From NCBI RefSeq assembly GCF_040187885.1, contig NZ_JBDPLH010000005.1, positions 62,001-126,000 on the forward strand: a stretch of DNA of 64,000 nt. Reading direction: 5' to 3'. Shown one piece after another: positions 60,289-64,000 of the stretch; the first letter of the stretch is position 1, and each line of letters begins with the position of its first letter. This stretch comes from Roseateles_E cavernae (GTDB taxonomy: Bacteria; Pseudomonadota; Gammaproteobacteria; Burkholderiales; Burkholderiaceae_C). A model generated the notes under the pieces. That model searched no databases and was not told the DNA's origin. It saw nothing but the letters and a program-made list of their open reading frames with translations. Position numbers and translations under genes: made by a program.

Positions 60289-62238
60289 TCAGCCGCTCGG
60301 CGCTATGGGCGGCGGGGAGACCGGGTCTTCGCTCTCGGTCTTGCCTCGCAAGCGCGAGCGCAGCGGCGAGGCCTGGGGCTGCGCTGCGGCCGGCGCGCCG
60401 TGGTCGGGATGGTCGGCATGGGCTGCCGCAGCTGCGGCCGGATTCAGCGCCTCGTAGACCTCGCGCAGGCCCAGGCCCAGCGACCGCGCATAGCGCCGCG
60501 TGGCCGTCTCGACGCCGGCCTGGCGCTTCTCTTCGGGCAGGGCCAGCGCATCGACGATTTCATTGGCCAGGCTGCAGGTCAGGCGCAGCAGCTCGGCATC
60601 GCTGCCGCCGCCACGTACCGGCGCCTCGATGGCCTGGCGCCGCATCATGTGCAGCAGTTCGTCGCCCAGGCTCCAGTAGCGCGCCACCGCCGTGCCCAGC
60701 GCTTCGAGATCGCAGCCCAGCACCGCATAGGCGGCCGACTGCTCGCTCATGCCGACCGGCTTGGGGTTGTCGGCGGTCGGCTCGGACGGGCGCATCAGCT
60801 GGCGGATCTGCTGCGCATCATCGGGAAAGTGGTACTGCAGCAGCAGGCGGCCGAGGTTCTGCATCACGGTGATCAGATAGACCACCTCGGCGTCGTAACC
60901 GGCCGGGCGCAGCGCCTGCGCCACCTGGCCGGCGCGCTGCACCCGGCCCATCAGGCTGCGCAAGGTCGCGGCATTGGCTTCGGACAGCGGGCCGGGCCAG
61001 GGCTTGAGCGCGCGGGCCGCCTGCTGCACACCGTTCAGGCCCAGCATCGCGATGGCACGCTGCATATTCAGGATGGCGCCGCCGCCGGCCGTTATGCCTT
61101 GCTGCTTCAGCGCGTTGTTGACACGGCGCAGCATCTCCAGGCTCAGCGCCATGTCCTGCAGCACCAGGCCGGAGAGCTCGCTGGCGTGCTGGCCCTCCAT
61201 GCTGGACGACTGGGCGATGCGCTGCAGGCGCAGCGAGGCGATCGGCAGATGGCCGACGCGCTGCAGCTTGTCCATCAGCTGCGCGATCGCGCCGCCCTGG
61301 TCATTGGCGGCGCTGCGCCAGCCCTCCAGCGCGCGCCAGAAGCTGCGCGCCAGATGGTAGCGGTGGCCGGTCTGGCGGTCGGTGGCGCGGTTGACGATGG
61401 CGCGCAGCGGTTCGGCAATCGGGTGCGGCGTCTCCCAGCCCAGGCGCAGCAACTCATGGCCTTGCGGCTGCATGCGCTGCATCACCAGCAGCAGATCGGC
61501 CTCGTCGAGCACCGGCCGGGCGGTCAGCATGCGGTGCATCAGCAGGCCGACGCACAGCACATCGTCCTGGGCCGCCTCGCGCACCGCGCGCCGCGTCACG
61601 GTATTGAAATCCACAGTGGCCGGAAACACCTCCTGCGCCACCTCCAGGCCCAGCACCCGCACATGGCCCAGGCTGTCGATCAGCATCGAGGCGGCCTGCA
61701 CATCGCGATGCGCATGGCCGGCCTCATGGGCGAAGGCCAGGCCTTCGAGGTACTGGCAGGTCCAGGCCGCCACATCCAGCGGCAGCGGCGCGTTGTGGCG
61801 TGCCAGCCGCTCATCCAGGGTCTCGCCCAGCGCCCGGTCATAGGCGATGAAAGGCCAGTGCTCGACCTGGCCGACCTCGACCACATGGGCCAGGTTCGGG
61901 TGCTGGATGCGGGCACCGGCGTTGGCGGTCTTCAGCCAGTGGGCCAAGGCCTCGGGGCTGTTGGGCGCCAGCCGCGGCATGCAGATCAGCATCTCCTGCT
62001 GGCTGCGGGTGTCCAGCACCAGCCACAGCATGCTGCGCGTGCTCTTGTTCAGCAGCGCCCGGAGTTCAAAACGACCAAAGCGCCGCACGGCGGCGGCGGT
62101 CTTGGCGCCAGCGTCGGGCGGACTGGCAGTCGGTTCAGCATTCGGCACGATGCGTGCGGACCTTGGAGTTTGATGAAACAAAGTGTGATTTGACCCAGAT
62201 TGTGCGCCTGGCGATGCGGCAATAAAGCCTCGATTCAC
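60289..62238 (-). CDS. Pseudokinase-HDOD fusion protein
   Basis: The 649-residue protein mirrors the architecture of its neighbour without GAF. Its kinase-like part (about residues 54-310) has lost catalytic residues: the beta-3 lysine is C86 or nearby, the HRDLKPSN loop reads HRDVQAAS, and DFG reads L196-G-L. It should therefore not phosphorylate and may bind or regulate the active partner. The HDOD domain spans about residues 325-540, followed by a Pro/Ala tail. The start is uncertain: a GTG at 62238 gives the longest form, and a GTG at 62148 with AAGG upstream is an alternative. Confidence 0.85.
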   Translation of the reverse strand: MNRGFIAASPGAQSGSNHTLFHQTPRSARIVPNAEPTASPPDAGAKTAAAVRRFGRFELRALLNKSTRSMLWLVLDTRSQQEMLICMPRLAPNSPEALAHWLKTANAGARIQHPNLAHVVEVGQVEHWPFIAYDRALGETLDERLARHNAPLPLDVAAWTCQYLEGLAFAHEAGHAHRDVQAASMLIDSLGHVRVLGLEVAQEVFPATVDFNTVTRRAVREAAQDDVLCVGLLMHRMLTARPVLDEADLLLVMQRMQPQGHELLRLGWETPHPIAEPLRAIVNRATDRQTGHRYHLARSFWRALEGWRSAANDQGGAIAQLMDKLQRVGHLPIASLRLQRIAQSSSMEGQHASELSGLVLQDMALSLEMLRRVNNALKQQGITAGGGAILNMQRAIAMLGLNGVQQAARALKPWPGPLSEANAATLRSLMGRVQRAGQVAQALRPAGYDAEVVYLITVMQNLGRLLLQYHFPDDAQQIRQLMRPSEPTADNPKPVGMSEQSAAYAVLGCDLEALGTAVARYWSLGDELLHMMRRQAIEAPVRGGGSDAELLRLTCSLANEIVDALALPEEKRQAGVETATRRYARSLGLGLREVYEALNPAAAAAAHADHPDHGAPAAAQPQASPLRSRLRGKTESEDPVSPPPIAPSG

Positions 62239-62264
62239 GGGGCATTCGGCGCGGGCGCGACAAC

Positions 62265-64000
62265 TCAGGCGCTCAGCTGGGCCCAGACCTTGTCCAGCCG
62301 CTTGACGCTGACCGGCTGCGGCGTGCGCAACTCCTGTGCAAACAGGCTGACGCGCAGCTCCTCCAGCTGCCAGCGGAAATCCACCAGCCGGGCGTCCGTC
62401 GTGCCCTTGAGCTCGGCCAGGCGGCGCAGGAAACGCTGCTCCAGCGGCTTCAGCTCGGCCAGCAGCTTGGCGTCGCGCGCCGGGTCGGCACGCTGCTTGT
62501 CCAGCCGGGCGGTGATGGCCTTCAGATAGCGCGGCAGGTGCTGCAGCTGGGCCCAGGGCGTGGCGGTGACGAAGTGCTTAGGACACAGGCGCTGCAGCTG
62601 GGCCGTGATGTCCTCGCCCACCTCCTTGGGCGCACGCGCGTCCTTGAGCTTGCGGCTCGCGGCCGCCAGCTCGATCAGCACCACCCCGGTCTGGCGCGCC
62701 ACCTCCTGCGCGATCAGATTGAGCCGCGCACGGCCCTCCTCGATGCGGGCCTTGAAGGCGAATTCGTCGGCCGGCAGCGGATCGGCCAGGAAGGCGCGGT
62801 CCAGCGCGACGCCGATGATCTGGTCGCGCAGCTCCTCGGCCGTGCCCAGGCTCATGAACAGCACCGACATCTTCTGCAGATCCGGGATGTTCTTCTCCAG
62901 ATACTTCAGCGGCTCCTTGAGCTGCAGCGCCACCAGGCGGCGCAGGCCCAGACGGTGCTTGGCGGCGGCGACATCGGGCTCATCGAACACCTCGATCTCG
63001 ACATGGCTGACCCGGTCGATCAGCGCCGGGAAGCCGATCAGAGTCTGGGCGCCGCGCCTGACTTCCATCAGCTCGGGCAGCTCGCCGAAGGTCCAGCCGG
63101 TATAGCTCTTGCTCGCCTCGCGCACCGGTGCACTGGCCGGCTTGACGATCTCGGCCCGAATGCCCCCGGGCGCGACCGGCGGCGGCTCGGCAATAGGCGA
63201 AGCATGCGCCGCAGGCAGCTTCAGCGCCGCCAGGGCCTGGAAGGCGCTGCGCGCCTGGCCGCCCAGTTCGGCCTTCAGCGCCGCTAGATTGCGGCCCTGG
63301 CCCAGCTGGCGGCCGTGCTCGTCGACGATGCGGAAGTTCATGAACAGATGGGCCTGCAGCTGTTCGAGCTTGAAATCGTTGCGCTGCACCGCGATCTGGC
63401 TGCGCTCCTTGACGGCCTTCAGCAGCACCTCGACCAGGCTGCCCTGGGCGAAGGGGTTGAGCTCGATGAACTCGGCGACGAAGTCCGGCAGCGGCACCAG
63501 GCGCGAGCGCGGCCGCTGGTGCAGGCTCTTCAGCAAGGCCGTGACCTTGGCGCCCAGCATGCCGGGCACCAGCCATTCGCAGCGCTCCTCGTTGACCTGG
63601 TTCAGCGCATAGATGGGCACGGTGACGGTGAGGCCATCGCGGGCATCGCCGGGCTCGTGCAGGTAGGTGGCGGCGCAGTCGACCCCGCCCAGCCTGATCG
63701 TTTTCGGGAAGGCGCTGCCGGTGATGCCGGCCGCCTCGTGGCGCATCAGTTCCTCGCGGCTGAGCTGCAGGAGCTTGGGCTCGGCCTTGGATTCGTGCCG
63801 GTACCAGCGCTCCAGCGTCGCGCCCGAGCACACCTCGGCCGGCAGCTGGGCGTCGTAGAAGGCGTAGATCAGCTCGTCGTCGACCAGCACATCCTGGCGC
63901 CGTGACTTGTGCTCCAGCTCCTCGACCTTGGCGATCTGCTTCTGGTTGTGGGCCAGGAAGGGCAGACGGGTCTCCCATTCGCCGTTGACCAGGGCCTCGC
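62265..64000 (-). CDS. hrpA: ATP-dependent RNA helicase HrpA, C-terminal part (partial)
   Basis: The frame runs off the right edge of the window, so only about 578 C-terminal residues are seen. The visible part is the HrpA-specific extension after the helicase core. It has FLAHNQKQIAKVEELEHKSR, then VLVDDELIYAFYDAQLP, LRIGG-type segments and the DUF3418 region ending at LDKVWAQLSA. HrpA is a DEAH-box helicase that rescues collided ribosomes. The catalytic motifs lie beyond the window. It is followed 26 bp later by the pseudokinase gene. Confidence 0.9.
   Translation of the reverse strand, partial: EALVNGEWETRLPFLAHNQKQIAKVEELEHKSRRQDVLVDDELIYAFYDAQLPAEVCSGATLERWYRHESKAEPKLLQLSREELMRHEAAGITGSAFPKTIRLGGVDCAATYLHEPGDARDGLTVTVPIYALNQVNEERCEWLVPGMLGAKVTALLKSLHQRPRSRLVPLPDFVAEFIELNPFAQGSLVEVLLKAVKERSQIAVQRNDFKLEQLQAHLFMNFRIVDEHGRQLGQGRNLAALKAELGGQARSAFQALAALKLPAAHASPIAEPPPVAPGGIRAEIVKPASAPVREASKSYTGWTFGELPELMEVRRGAQTLIGFPALIDRVSHVEIEVFDEPDVAAAKHRLGLRRLVALQLKEPLKYLEKNIPDLQKMSVLFMSLGTAEELRDQIIGVALDRAFLADPLPADEFAFKARIEEGRARLNLIAQEVARQTGVVLIELAAASRKLKDARAPKEVGEDITAQLQRLCPKHFVTATPWAQLQHLPRYLKAITARLDKQRADPARDAKLLAELKPLEQRFLRRLAELKGTTDARLVDFRWQLEELRVSLFAQELRTPQPVSVKRLDKVWAQLSA

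Noticed and set aside
58617..60872. Long plus-strand frame over the kinase-HDOD genes
   Set aside because: It has no domain and no ribosome binding site. It crosses the gap between two real minus-strand genes.

Overview
The window is high-GC DNA packed with genes and carries no insertion sequence, phage gene, integrase or CRISPR array. Gene content and order point to a free-living betaproteobacterium of the order Burkholderiales. The best guess is the Roseateles/Mitsuaria/Paucibacter/Leptothrix group. This rests on protein character, the yafS-type methyltransferase/rnhA/gloB/mltD and dnaX/ybaB/recR neighbourhoods, and an Oar-type TonB-dependent receptor. It is an inference, because no rRNA or other marker gene is present.

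Layout. 0.1-3.2 kb: a zinc-ribbon methyltransferase, then an accessory locus with a subtilase lacking a signal peptide, a DUF6065-like protein and a small protein resembling a subtilase propeptide. 3.2-6.8 kb: clpB (behind a convincing sigma-32 promoter), crcB and moaE. 7.0-11.0 kb: a GGDEF protein, a dapA-family gene behind an unusual leader with a lysine-rich mini-ORF, a YceI lipoprotein and an Mpo1-like membrane protein. 11.1-15.1 kb: a minus-strand cluster of DUF523, TlpA-like, transglutaminase-like, nitroreductase and a Pro/Ala-rich membrane-anchored protein. 15.2-15.5 kb: three tRNA-Lys genes with promoter and terminator. 15.5-20.2 kb: tcdA, a YeeE/YedE transporter, and tolB-pal-cpoB separated from tolQRA.

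20.3-23.5 kb: an AhpD-like protein, an acidic amino-acid binding protein coupled to an Asp/Glu racemase, and a LysR regulator. 23.5-31.0 kb: nine minus-strand housekeeping genes (yebC, purD, acyltransferase, hemF, nadD, rsfS, rlmH, maf, rng), most with overlapping stop and start codons. 31.1-37 kb: a HerA-like ATPase, DUF2798, a LysR regulator, an N-formylglutamate amidohydrolase and a LytS/LytTR-type two-component system. 37-40.4 kb: a large Oar-like TonB-dependent receptor with a 538-bp upstream region. 40.9-47.2 kb: two small unknown proteins, dCMP deaminase, a Crp-like regulator and an RND pump with its adaptor. 47.3-56.1 kb: rnhA, methyltransferase, gloB, mltD, MAPEG, recR, ybaB, dnaX, a divergent PurM-family protein, a small membrane protein and the 4.5S SRP RNA. 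56.3-64 kb: a chemoreceptor, a kinase-HDOD-GAF protein, a pseudokinase-HDOD protein and the C-terminal part of HrpA.

Three things stand out. First, the dapA-family leader combines a promoter placed on an ATG, a 33-codon ORF with five Lys codons in six, mutually exclusive hairpins and a hairpin over the Shine-Dalgarno, which looks like ribosome-mediated lysine sensing. Second, about ten genes have a -10-like hexamer 6-8 nt before the ATG and no Shine-Dalgarno, suggesting leaderless mRNAs. Third, an active kinase and a pseudokinase, both fused to HDOD domains, lie in tandem next to a chemoreceptor.
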